Positions 6,756-11,609 of a stretch of 11,609 nt of DNA are shown here, piece by piece. Source of the DNA: Cyclobacteriaceae bacterium (lineage in GTDB: Bacteria > Bacteroidota > Bacteroidia > Cytophagales > Cyclobacteriaceae); NCBI GenBank assembly GCA_025363495.1, contig JANYDR010000605.1, forward strand, positions 1 through 11,609, read 5' to 3'. A program made the translations under genes and the position numbers. Each line of letters opens with the position of its first letter. The stretch's first letter is position 1. Under the pieces are notes generated by a model. The model made no database searches, was not told the DNA's origin, and was given only the letters and a program-made list of their open reading frames with translations.

Positions 6756-7694
6756 TTGCCGAGCCATAACCTTGGCGATGCACCCTTTGACATTACCCAG
6801 GCTTCCTCTTCCTCTGGTTTGTTAATTTCGTACAATAGTAGTGATAACTCTATAGCTACAATTTCGGGTAATACAATCAGTATAACCGGAGCGGGAACAG
6901 TTAATATTATTGCAAATCAATCTGGCAATTCAATTTATGCGGCAGCCGTATCAATAACCCGACCGCTGGTTGTAAGCAAAGGATTGCAAACAATAACTTT
7001 TAATAGTATTACTTCAAAAACTCTTGGTGAAGCGTCATTTCAATTAACGGCAAGCGCATCTTCGGGATTGATAGTCAATTACTCAACAACTTCGGATAAA
7101 ATAAGCCTTGTATCATCGAATGTAACACTTGTCAAAGCAGGTCGCGTTACTATTAGAGCAGATCAAGCTGGAAACAATAATTATAATAATGCCGCATCGG
7201 TTGATCAAAGTTTTTGCATTAATCCCGTTAAGCCAACCATTACAAGTATCGGTACGAAAGTAGCAACACAACTTACGTCCAGCAATGATTCTGGTAATCA
7301 ATGGTACCTCAATGATGCCGTTATTACTGGTGCGGTTGCGAAAACTTATTCAGCCTCCGCCAGCGGTTCTTATACTGTTAAGACTACTGTTGACGATTGT
7401 GTTAGTGAATTGTCCGAACAATTTGCTCTTACAATAACCGGGCTTGGTGAAGAATTGACAGTAAGCCTTTATCCAAACCCTGTCCGCGATGAAATCCTGT
7501 TGAACCTTGGTGGGATAACGCAGACGGAAACCTCTGTTCTCATGACCGACATGCTTGGCAGAACTATTGATTCAAGAAATGTAGGAGATGGTATTCATAG
7601 CTTCGATGTTCACTCCTTAACGAGCGGAATTTACATCATAAGGGTACAAGGGAAAAGGGGAGTGGTAACTAAGACGTTTGTGAAGACAGAATAA
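6756..7694 (+). CDS. Ig-repeat surface protein, C-terminal part with T9SS sorting domain
   Basis: The 312-codon frame begins at a TTG that is unlikely to be a true start, because the repeat homology runs upstream to the 9-A run. Residues 1-73 and 74-158 are two Ig-like repeats of about 84 residues (QxITFxxxxxxxLGxAxF... AGTVNIxAxQxGNxxY). Residues about 159-228 form another Ig-like module (NQWYLNDAVITGA... GSYTVKT) with Cys215. Residues 237-312 are a type A C-terminal sorting domain (LYPNPVRDEI... MLGRTI... SGIYIIRV... TKTFVKTE). This domain sends proteins through the type IX secretion system to the cell surface or medium. The whole protein was probably a large adhesin-like or cell-wall-active protein, but the N-terminal functional part and signal peptide are gone, so the remnant should not be exported. 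Confidence 0.8.
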   Translation: MPSHNLGDAPFDITQASSSSGLLISYNSSDNSIATISGNTISITGAGTVNIIANQSGNSIYAAAVSITRPLVVSKGLQTITFNSITSKTLGEASFQLTASASSGLIVNYSTTSDKISLVSSNVTLVKAGRVTIRADQAGNNNYNNAASVDQSFCINPVKPTITSIGTKVATQLTSSNDSGNQWYLNDAVITGAVAKTYSASASGSYTVKTTVDDCVSELSEQFALTITGLGEELTVSLYPNPVRDEILLNLGGITQTETSVLMTDMLGRTIDSRNVGDGIHSFDVHSLTSGIYIIRVQGKRGVVTKTFVKTE

Positions 7695-7752
7695 GTTATT
7701 CAGTTCGGGATAAAGGATTCAATTAAAAGGAATTTATTATTATTGCACCCTC

Positions 7753-7799
7753 ATTTTCGGGGTGTACCCCGACGCGTCGGGGCCGGTTAGCGCATCACG
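7753..7799 (+). pseudogene. Decayed 5' half of a tRNA-Pro gene
   Basis: ATTTTCGGGGTGTA (7753-7766) and CCGGTTAGCGCATCACG (7783-7799) match the start of the intact tRNA at 7811-7824 and 7832-7848. Seven bases of D-stem and loop (GCGCAGC) are replaced by a 16-bp palindrome. The anticodon loop and 3' half are absent, so it cannot be a working tRNA. The copy includes five bases of 5' flank. Confidence 0.8.
7767..7782. repeat. Perfect 16-bp palindrome CCCCGACGCGTCGGGG inside the tRNA fragment
   Basis: The two 8-base halves are exact reverse complements. The flanking CGGGGT (7758-7763) can also pair with ACCCCG (7766-7771), giving two competing hairpins. It looks like an inserted palindromic repeat unit rather than a tRNA part. 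Confidence 0.75.
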
Positions 7800-7815
7800 G
7801 GCTCATAATTATTTT

Positions 7816-7890
7816 CGGGGTGTAGCGCAGCCCGGTTAGCGCATCACGTTAGGGACGTGGAGGTCGGATGTTCGAATCATCTCACCCCGA
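7816..7890 (+). tRNA. tRNA-Pro, anticodon AGG
   Basis: The cloverleaf is complete. The acceptor stem CGGGGTG/CACCCCG has seven Watson-Crick pairs. The D stem is GCGC/GCGC with loop AGCCCGGTTA. The anticodon stem TCACG/CGTGG (7844-7848 and 7856-7860) has one T-G pair and loop TTAGGGA. The T stem GGATG/CATCT has one G-T pair and loop TTCGAAT. The discriminator is A, and no CCA is encoded (CAA follows). The body, with GCGC arms, GGTCGGA..TTCGAAT and G37, is that of a proline tRNA. The anticodon at 7851-7853 is AGG, where bacterial proline tRNAs usually have TGG, GGG or CGG. If expressed, A34 might need deamination to inosine. Confidence 0.9.
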
Positions 7891-7916
7891 CAACTTGAGT
7901 TCATCGAAACTCATCG

Positions 7917-7950
7917 GCCTTTAAATCTTATGATTTAAAGGCTTTTTTAT
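7917..7950 (+). terminator. Rho-independent terminator after the tRNA
   Basis: GCCTTTAAATC (7917-7927) pairs perfectly with GATTTAAAGGC (7932-7942) around a TTAT loop. Six T (7943-7948) follow directly. It lies 27 nt after the tRNA and fits a tRNA transcript end. Confidence 0.85.
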
Positions 7951-7985
7951 TTTCATCAAGCCACACAGTCACAAACAATTTCAGG

Positions 7986-8040
7986 AATTCTGTGCCCTAT
8001 TCGTGTCCTGAAACCACGCCGTAACTTGGGACACAGAATT
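7986..8040. repeat. Inverted repeat between the tRNA and the radC-like gene
   Basis: AATTCTGTGCCC (7986-7997) is the reverse complement of GGGACACAGAATT (8028-8040) apart from one extra base. The centre is 30 nt and holds GTGTCC, which also pairs with GGGACAC. It could be a recombination or regulator site at an island edge. No function is shown. Confidence 0.45.
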
Positions 8041-8113
8041 GGTTTAGAAAAGTTTGTAACCTGATAATGTGATGAATACAACAAACCGAATTGCTTGGGA
8101 TTGAATTTCTTCG

Positions 8114-8557
8114 ATGCTTCCAGAATTTCAGATCCAGCTTATCTACAAGTCAGATGTCAAGCCTTCGTTACGTCCCAAGATCACTGGTTCGAGAGATGCC
8201 TACAATGTTCTGCTCGAGAGTTGGGACGGCTCCAAGATTGAATTTGTAGAGCAATTCAAAGTCATGTTACTCAACAGAGCTAACAAGGTCTTAGGGATAT
8301 TTGAAGTCTCCACTGGATGTTCAACCGGGACGGTGGCTGATCCCAAACTCATTTTCGCTGCAGCTATCAAAGCCAATGCTTGCGGAATTATTCTGGCTCA
8401 CAATCACCCCTCTGGGAATGTGCGGCCCAGCCAGGCAGACATTGATCTTACGAAGAGGATGAAAGAGGGGGGAAAGTTGCTTGAAATCCAGGTCCTCGAT
8501 CATCTCATTGTAACCTGTGAGGGATATTATTCATTTACAGATGAGGGATTGCTTTGA
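8114..8557 (+). CDS. RadC/JAB-domain protein (mobile-element type)
   Basis: The 147-residue protein consists almost only of the RadC-like MPN+/JAMM domain and lacks the N-terminal helix-hairpin-helix part of long RadC proteins. The metal motif is HNHPSG with His96 and His98, followed by P-S-Q-A-D with Ser106 and Asp109. A probable catalytic Glu46 lies upstream. The C-terminal LEIQVLDHLIV is the family's end signature. Short RadC proteins are frequent on plasmids, conjugative elements and prophages. Their role is unproven, and the historic DNA-repair assignment of RadC is not secure. The ATG at 8114 is the first start in the frame that leaves a full domain. It follows the tRNA-Pro by 223 bp and converges with the large minus-strand gene. 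Confidence 0.9.
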   Translation: MLPEFQIQLIYKSDVKPSLRPKITGSRDAYNVLLESWDGSKIEFVEQFKVMLLNRANKVLGIFEVSTGCSTGTVADPKLIFAAAIKANACGIILAHNHPSGNVRPSQADIDLTKRMKEGGKLLEIQVLDHLIVTCEGYYSFTDEGLL

Positions 8558-8631
8558 GCTTAAATCAAGCATTGAATTCCTGACCCAGCGACTGGTCAAT
8601 TAGTTTCAAAAAGGCGGACAAGACTGAGTAA

Positions 8632-10443
8632 TTAGGCTTTTGTTTTAAATAATGCCGAGCCAAGTAGTTCTAGGACAGGCGGCGCCTTGTGAATACCCAG
8701 TTTATGAAAAAGGCGGTCGATATAAATCGAAAATGGAACAAGCTTTGACATTCGATACTGTTTATATTTCTCTTCCTCTCCCGGCTTTATTTTTATGCTT
8801 GGATGAAGTCTGGTCTCATCAAGATACAATTTCAAGACTTCATGCAATTTCATTGCGTGGGATAAACCGATTTGGTGATATATCAAAGTATCCACATTAA
8901 TGCAAACTAGGGGTTGTACATTTTGAATAGAAAGACCATCCTGCTTTAGTTTGTTCAATTCGATTCGGAACCAATTGTTTAATAAATCACTAAATCCCGG
9001 AGTGTCGTATTGGTGGTCGTGTGTGAGGAGAACCGGGTAAATATTTGCATCGTTTGACTCATAATCAGTATCCAAGGCAATTTCTTTCTTTAATACGGCC
9101 CTGACATTGGCAATTATTTGTTTAATGGCTTTAGACTTTTGCTTTCCATTTGGTAGCGTTTCGGAATACAACACCCGCCTGAACTCCGCCTCATATACCT
9201 TATAGTCAAAACTGTTTTTGTTATTCGCCTTAATCAAAAAATCCTTTGATTCTATAAGAAGTATGTCCTTGCCTTTCTTTACATAATAATCTGGTCCTCC
9301 GTCAATCTTTTTGTCAAAAAAATCTCTTCCAGAAAATCTTATGCAGTCTTCGGGATATATGATTTCAAAAATTCTGTATACAAGAACTTTCTCCGAAAAC
9401 TCGTCTCCGTAGAAACTTTTTAATTCTTTAATCTGCTTATCTTTTGGGAGTGTCGCATTCACATCACGAAGGAGAAAATAAACTCCCTTAAATATTTTCT
9501 CTACTACAAATAAATTAAAAATAACCCGGTAAACTCCGTCACCGATTTTATAAAACGGTCTGGCTCGTAAGGTCAAGAAGTCGTTTTCGTCCAGGGCTTC
9601 TTTGTCGTGAACAATCAATTTTTCGATGAATTCACAATTTGACTTAAACTGATCGTCCTTTCCCACAGTTATGTCTGTATGCGCTTCCTTTTCAGAAGTT
9701 ATAAGCGAAGTAGTTAGTGGTAGCAAGGCATGCAAATATTCTTGCCATGACGGCTTATTAAAGAATGTAAGGAACGCTGCGAGCAAATGTTTAATCTTTG
9801 GATTCGATTCCAAAAACATAAACAGATAGAATGCTTTGATAAGTTGTGTAGCCCAGATGAACTTGATATCGAAATTAACTTTGTCAGAAACCGGATATTG
9901 CATGCAAAACATCATCATGGGAATGAATAAGTCGGGGTCTAGGCCTTTTGTCGAAGTGAATGCCGTGTACTGTTTCTTCGTAAATTCAGAATTCAGGATT
10001 AGATAGGCCTTGAAAAAATTTACTTCAAATTCAGCCGGAGTTTGAGTTTCTTTTTCCTCTTCCCTTTGAAAGAAATATTCAAACAACGTAAGGCTACTGT
10101 AGGCATTTACAATAATCATTGAGGTACCTTCCTTTTCCAGTTCTTTGATCCTTTCATGAATAGTTTTTCTGAATACTTCATTATGGACCCCAAAGAAGAC
10201 ATTCAGTATTTCCTCTTTGTTTTTGAATTTTGAGTCTTGGGATTTAAATCCCAAAAAAAATGCGGCTACATTTAGCACGAAACTCTTTCTTCCACCTTTG
10301 AGGTACTGTTCTGGCTTTAATGGTGCTTCACCAGGAAACGCAGACTCGAACTCCAAAAGCAATCCCATCTTAATCGCGTTCCCAATCGGACTTTCGTATG
10401 CCATAACTTGTTTTAGGTTTAAATAGAGGATAAATAGTCCCAT
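8632..10443 (-). CDS. Large protein of unknown family with a PD-(D/E)XK nuclease-like domain
   Basis: I do not recognise a family for this 603-residue protein. Residues about 15-340 are predicted helical, rich in Phe, Leu and Lys, without a signal peptide. From about 350 an alpha-beta core resembles PD-(D/E)XK nucleases. A helix with Glu360 (R-I-F-E-I-I-Y-P) is followed by G-G-P-D-Y-Y-V with Asp385 and then I-L-L-I-E-S-K-D with Glu398 and Lys400. A later helix carries Gln442 (A-I-K-Q-I-I-A-N-V), as in Mrr- or NERD-like nucleases. The next strand and loop are I-Y-P-V-L-L-T, then P-G-F-S-D-L-L-N-N-W-F. A metal-dependent DNA or RNA nuclease, possibly for phage defence, is inferred. The frame opens at ATG 10443, but ATG 10404 (MAYESPIGN) removes a hydrophobic, odd N-terminus and may be the true start. 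Its neighbours are RadC and a toxin-antitoxin operon. Confidence 0.8.
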   Translation of the reverse strand: MGLFILYLNLKQVMAYESPIGNAIKMGLLLEFESAFPGEAPLKPEQYLKGGRKSFVLNVAAFFLGFKSQDSKFKNKEEILNVFFGVHNEVFRKTIHERIKELEKEGTSMIIVNAYSSLTLFEYFFQREEEKETQTPAEFEVNFFKAYLILNSEFTKKQYTAFTSTKGLDPDLFIPMMMFCMQYPVSDKVNFDIKFIWATQLIKAFYLFMFLESNPKIKHLLAAFLTFFNKPSWQEYLHALLPLTTSLITSEKEAHTDITVGKDDQFKSNCEFIEKLIVHDKEALDENDFLTLRARPFYKIGDGVYRVIFNLFVVEKIFKGVYFLLRDVNATLPKDKQIKELKSFYGDEFSEKVLVYRIFEIIYPEDCIRFSGRDFFDKKIDGGPDYYVKKGKDILLIESKDFLIKANNKNSFDYKVYEAEFRRVLYSETLPNGKQKSKAIKQIIANVRAVLKKEIALDTDYESNDANIYPVLLTHDHQYDTPGFSDLLNNWFRIELNKLKQDGLSIQNVQPLVCINVDTLIYHQIGLSHAMKLHEVLKLYLDETRLHPSIKIKPGEEEKYKQYRMSKLVPFSIYIDRLFHKLGIHKAPPVLELLGSALFKTKA

Positions 10444-10449
10444 TCATCA

Positions 10450-10570
10450 CCGCCCGCCAAAGGTAGCCGTTGCTCCAGGCTTGTCAAGGGCGAAGCACGT
10501 GTCGATTTTTTTTGACTTTTTAGCGGAATTGCCACCCTTGACAAACCTTTGGCAACTTGCTGAAGGGCGG
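10450..10570. repeat. Imperfect 121-bp inverted repeat in the 310-bp intergenic region
   Basis: Three blocks of the left arm recur in mirror order on the right: CCGCCC (10450-10455) with GGGCGG (10565-10570), CCAAAGG (10457-10463) with CCTTTGG (10546-10552), and TTGTCAAGGG (10481-10490) with CCCTTGACAA (10535-10544). The spacing between blocks differs in the two arms. The 44-nt centre has a CACGTG and a run of eight T. The structure covers the putative promoter of the nuclease-like gene and could be a regulatory or recombination site. Nothing else is seen here apart from the operators at 10619-10761. Confidence 0.6.
10458..10487 (-). promoter_or_regulatory. Putative promoter of the nuclease-like gene
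   Basis: On the minus strand TACCTTTG (10465-10458) matches the Bacteroidota -7 consensus TAnnTTTG. A TTG within TTGACA (10487-10482) lies 19 nt upstream. Transcription would start near 10451, only 8 nt before the ATG at 10443 but about 47 nt before the ATG at 10404, which favours the downstream start. Confidence 0.45.
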
Positions 10571-10618
10571 CTTATCGGTGAGAATGGAAATATGTGTTCC
10601 GCCTTTTCAGCACCAACA

Positions 10619-10638
10619 AATCACATTTTGCTGTGATT
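10619..10638. promoter_or_regulatory. Operator-like palindrome O1
   Basis: AATCACA-TTTTGC-TGTGATT is a perfect 7-6-7 inverted repeat upstream of the hipB-like gene. It is the first of three related sites with centres at 10628.5, 10689.5 and 10751.5, so spacings are 61 and 62 bp, about six helical turns. The likely binder is the Xre protein encoded just downstream. Confidence 0.7.
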
Positions 10639-10679
10639 ATTAGCTCGACTAGGGCCTTATCCATTGTCATTTTAACTGA

Positions 10680-10699
10680 AATCACATGATACTGTGATT
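10680..10699. promoter_or_regulatory. Operator-like palindrome O2
   Basis: AATCACA-TGATAC-TGTGATT has arms identical to O1 and only a different 6-bp spacer. It ends just before the TTTG at 10703 that may be the -33 element of the operon, so a bound repressor would block the polymerase. Confidence 0.72.
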
Positions 10700-10702
10700 T
10701 TG

Positions 10703-10735
10703 TTTGTATATATGCTGACTTAAGATATATATTTA
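10703..10735 (+). promoter_or_regulatory. Putative promoter of the hipBST-like operon
   Basis: TTTG (10703-10706) and TATATTTA (10728-10735, one mismatch from TAnnTTTG) are 21 nt apart. This fits a Bacteroidota promoter loosely. It lies between O2 and O3, which suits autorepression by the first gene product. Confidence 0.45.
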
Positions 10736-10741
10736 CACTAA

Positions 10742-10761
10742 ACTCACATTATAATGTTAGA
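10742..10761. promoter_or_regulatory. Degenerate operator-like palindrome O3 over the hipB start codon
   Basis: ACTCACA-TTATAA-TGTTAGA keeps the 7-6-7 layout with two changes from the consensus in the right half and one in the left. It includes the ATG at 10754. Its centre is 62 bp from O2, so all three sites face nearly the same side of the helix. Confidence 0.5.
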
Positions 10762-10963
10762 TAACCACGTTGGTCAGGCAATCCGGGACCGCAGAAAGGA
10801 GCTCGGAATCACCCAGCCTCACCTTGCTGAAGTGGCGGGCGTAAGCACGAATACACTTTATAAGCTTGAGAAAGGACAGGGCAACCCTACCCTTGACGTA
10901 CTAAACAAACTGGCTGAGGTACTGGGCATGGAATTGAAACTGGAAGTGAAAAAACTTAGATGA
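10754..10963 (+). CDS. hipB: Xre-family HTH protein, HipB-like antitoxin/autorepressor
   Basis: The 69 residues form one Xre/Cro-type helix-turn-helix domain: VGQAIRDRRKELGITQPHLAEVAGVSTNTLYKLEKGQGNPTLDVLNKLAEVLGMEL, in which the recognition helix is about VSTNTLYKLEKG. HipB proteins bind operators as dimers and repress their own operon. In HipBA they also hold the kinase. The short C-terminus (ELKLEVKKLR) would form a beta strand as in HipB. The gene's TGA overlaps the next ATG (ATGA at 10960-10963), indicating coupled translation. Three AATCACA-N6-TGTGATT-like sites precede it. The assignment rests on size, HTH match and gene order. Confidence 0.88.
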   Translation: MLDNHVGQAIRDRRKELGITQPHLAEVAGVSTNTLYKLEKGQGNPTLDVLNKLAEVLGMELKLEVKKLR

Positions 10964-11289
10964 GAAAGGCAGAAGTATACCGTAATGGAGTCCTTGCTGG
11001 CACCCTCGTTGAGGAGAGCCGCAACGGTTATTCATTCCGGTATGACGACACCTATTTCAATGATACCAACAAATACGCGATCAGCCTGACGCTCCCCAAG
11101 ACTCAACAGGAATATCGCAGCGAATACATGTTTCCTTTCTTCAGCAATATGGTAGCCGAAGGAACTAACCTGGCAATACAAAGTCGTTACCTTAAGATCG
11201 ATGAAAGAGATGTTCTGAGTTTGCTGGCCGCCACGGCATCCAGGGACACCATCGGTGCTGTCACAGTTAAACTGATCGAGCAATCATGA
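10960..11289 (+). CDS. hipS: HipS-like protein (HipA N-terminal subdomain 1 as a separate gene)
   Basis: The 109-residue protein matches the N-terminal subdomain of HipA kinases and nothing else: A-E-V-Y-R-N-G-V-L-A-G-T-L at 4-16, Y-S-F-R-Y-D-D-T-Y at 24-32, I-S-L-T-L-P at 41-46, F-F-S-N-M-V-A-E-G at 60-68, and D-T-I-G-A-V-T-V near 95-102. In ordinary HipA this module is fused to the kinase. Here it ends with a TGA that overlaps the ATG of the kinase gene. In the E. coli HipBST system the equivalent small protein HipS, not HipB, is the main antitoxin that inhibits HipT. I infer the same role here. The flanking ATGA overlaps show a tightly coupled operon. Confidence 0.85.
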   Translation: MRKAEVYRNGVLAGTLVEESRNGYSFRYDDTYFNDTNKYAISLTLPKTQQEYRSEYMFPFFSNMVAEGTNLAIQSRYLKIDERDVLSLLAATASRDTIGAVTVKLIEQS

Positions 11290-11609
11290 ATCCCTCAGAA
11301 CTGAAATATTGTCCTTGTACACTGGCCGAAGGATTCAATACCTATAGCCCCTCTGCGTTACGGAATATGTTCTTCGGAAAAAAGGTTAGTCACATACTTG
11401 ATTTCGACCCTCCCGATGTGAGCGAAGAAGTTGCAGAAAAATTCAGGCAGAACAGCAAGACTATTTCGATCAGCGGAGCACAGTTCAAGCAGTCCCTGGT
11501 ACTTGAGAAAAACAAACTACGCCTGACTCAGCCCGGAGAAAGTGGACAGTACATCCTGAAACCAGTTCCTATCCGCCCTCCATTCGGAAAGCCAGAGGAA
11601 CTGCCGGCC
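11286..11609 (+). CDS. hipT: HipT-like serine/threonine kinase toxin, 5' part (runs off the window)
   Basis: The frame is open from ATG 11286 to the edge (108 codons). It is not listed as a complete gene because it has no stop in the window. After LAEGFNTYSPSALRNMFFGKKVSHILDF it has K-T-I-S-I-S-G-A-Q-F-K-Q with Ser61 and Ser63. This is the glycine-rich loop of HipA-type kinases, in the S-I-S form described for E. coli HipT, whose two loop serines are autophosphorylated. Then come the strands L-T-Q-P-G-E-S-G-Q-Y-I-L-K-P and the P-E-E-L-P-A region that usually leads to an N-E-H motif. The start lacks the N-subdomain, which is the separate gene before it. E. coli HipT phosphorylates tryptophanyl-tRNA synthetase. 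The target here is unknown. Confidence 0.85.
   Translation, partial: MNPSELKYCPCTLAEGFNTYSPSALRNMFFGKKVSHILDFDPPDVSEEVAEKFRQNSKTISISGAQFKQSLVLEKNKLRLTQPGESGQYILKPVPIRPPFGKPEELPA

Noticed and set aside
8549..8573. Weak hairpin TGCTTTGA/TCAAGCA after the radC-like gene
   Set aside because: It has a bulged, short stem with no T-run after it, so it is not called as a terminator.
8652..8900. 82-codon plus-strand open frame opposite the nuclease-like gene
   Set aside because: It is antisense to a long, coherent 603-codon gene and has no recognisable motif or promoter.
10450..10570. Integron attC site
   Set aside because: No RYYYAAC/GTTRRRY core sites could be found at the ends of the inverted repeat, and no integrase is present.
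11032..11283. 83-codon minus-strand frame opposite hipS
   Set aside because: It is a shadow of the clear HipA N-subdomain coding frame on the plus strand.
1..11609. CRISPR array
   Set aside because: No regularly spaced direct repeats with unique spacers were seen. The repeats present are intergenic hairpins, Ig-domain repeats and operators.

Overview
The window looks like a piece of a Bacteroidota genome, most likely a Cytophagales-type bacterium. The signs are a C-terminal sorting domain of the type IX secretion system, a carboxypeptidase-regulatory-like beta-sandwich protein, stand-alone receiver proteins, TAnnTTTG-type -7 promoter elements, weak or absent Shine-Dalgarno sequences, and A/T-rich or 'GCGCAAAG'-type intergenic repeats. 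The phylum call is inference from these features.

Positions 1-6240 are mostly ordinary chromosome. A lipoprotein (204-794), 1-pyrroline-5-carboxylate dehydrogenase PruA (850-2481), a YjjG-type HAD nucleotidase (2631-3326) and an ArsR-fold regulator (3416-3817) lie on the minus strand. A secreted beta-sandwich protein (3912-4550) and a Dps ferritin (4720-5190) follow on the plus strand. Two paralogous single-domain response regulators (5230-5616 and 5838-6236) come next on the minus strand. Intergenic gaps carry copies of a G+C-rich dispersed repeat that forms hairpins.

At about 6550-6563 there is a sharp junction. A minus-strand histidine kinase keeps only its C-terminal ATPase half, and a plus-strand Ig-repeat/T9SS surface protein keeps only its C-terminal half. 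Both lose their N-termini at the same point, and one CTAG tetranucleotide supplies a stop codon to both frames. The surface-protein remnant also carries a frameshift in a 9-A run. This is either a deletion between divergent genes or an assembly chimera.

From about 7750 the window looks like an accessory island. It starts with a decayed 5' half of a proline tRNA interrupted by a perfect 16-bp palindrome, then a complete tRNA-Pro with the unusual anticodon AGG and a terminator. A mobile-element-type RadC/JAMM protein follows (8114-8557). Next is a 603-residue protein of no family I recognise, with a convincing PD-(D/E)XK nuclease motif in its C-terminal half (8632-10443, minus).

The window ends inside a three-gene operon (10754 to the edge) that I read as a HipBST-type toxin-antitoxin system: an Xre DNA-binding protein, a separate HipS-like protein equal to the N-terminal subdomain of HipA, and the start of a HipT-like kinase with an S-I-S glycine-rich loop. 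The genes are joined by two ATGA overlaps. Three evenly spaced AATCACA-N6-TGTGATT-like palindromes precede them and look like the autoregulatory operator. The tRNA, RadC, nuclease-like protein and toxin-antitoxin together suggest a tRNA-associated defence or mobile island.
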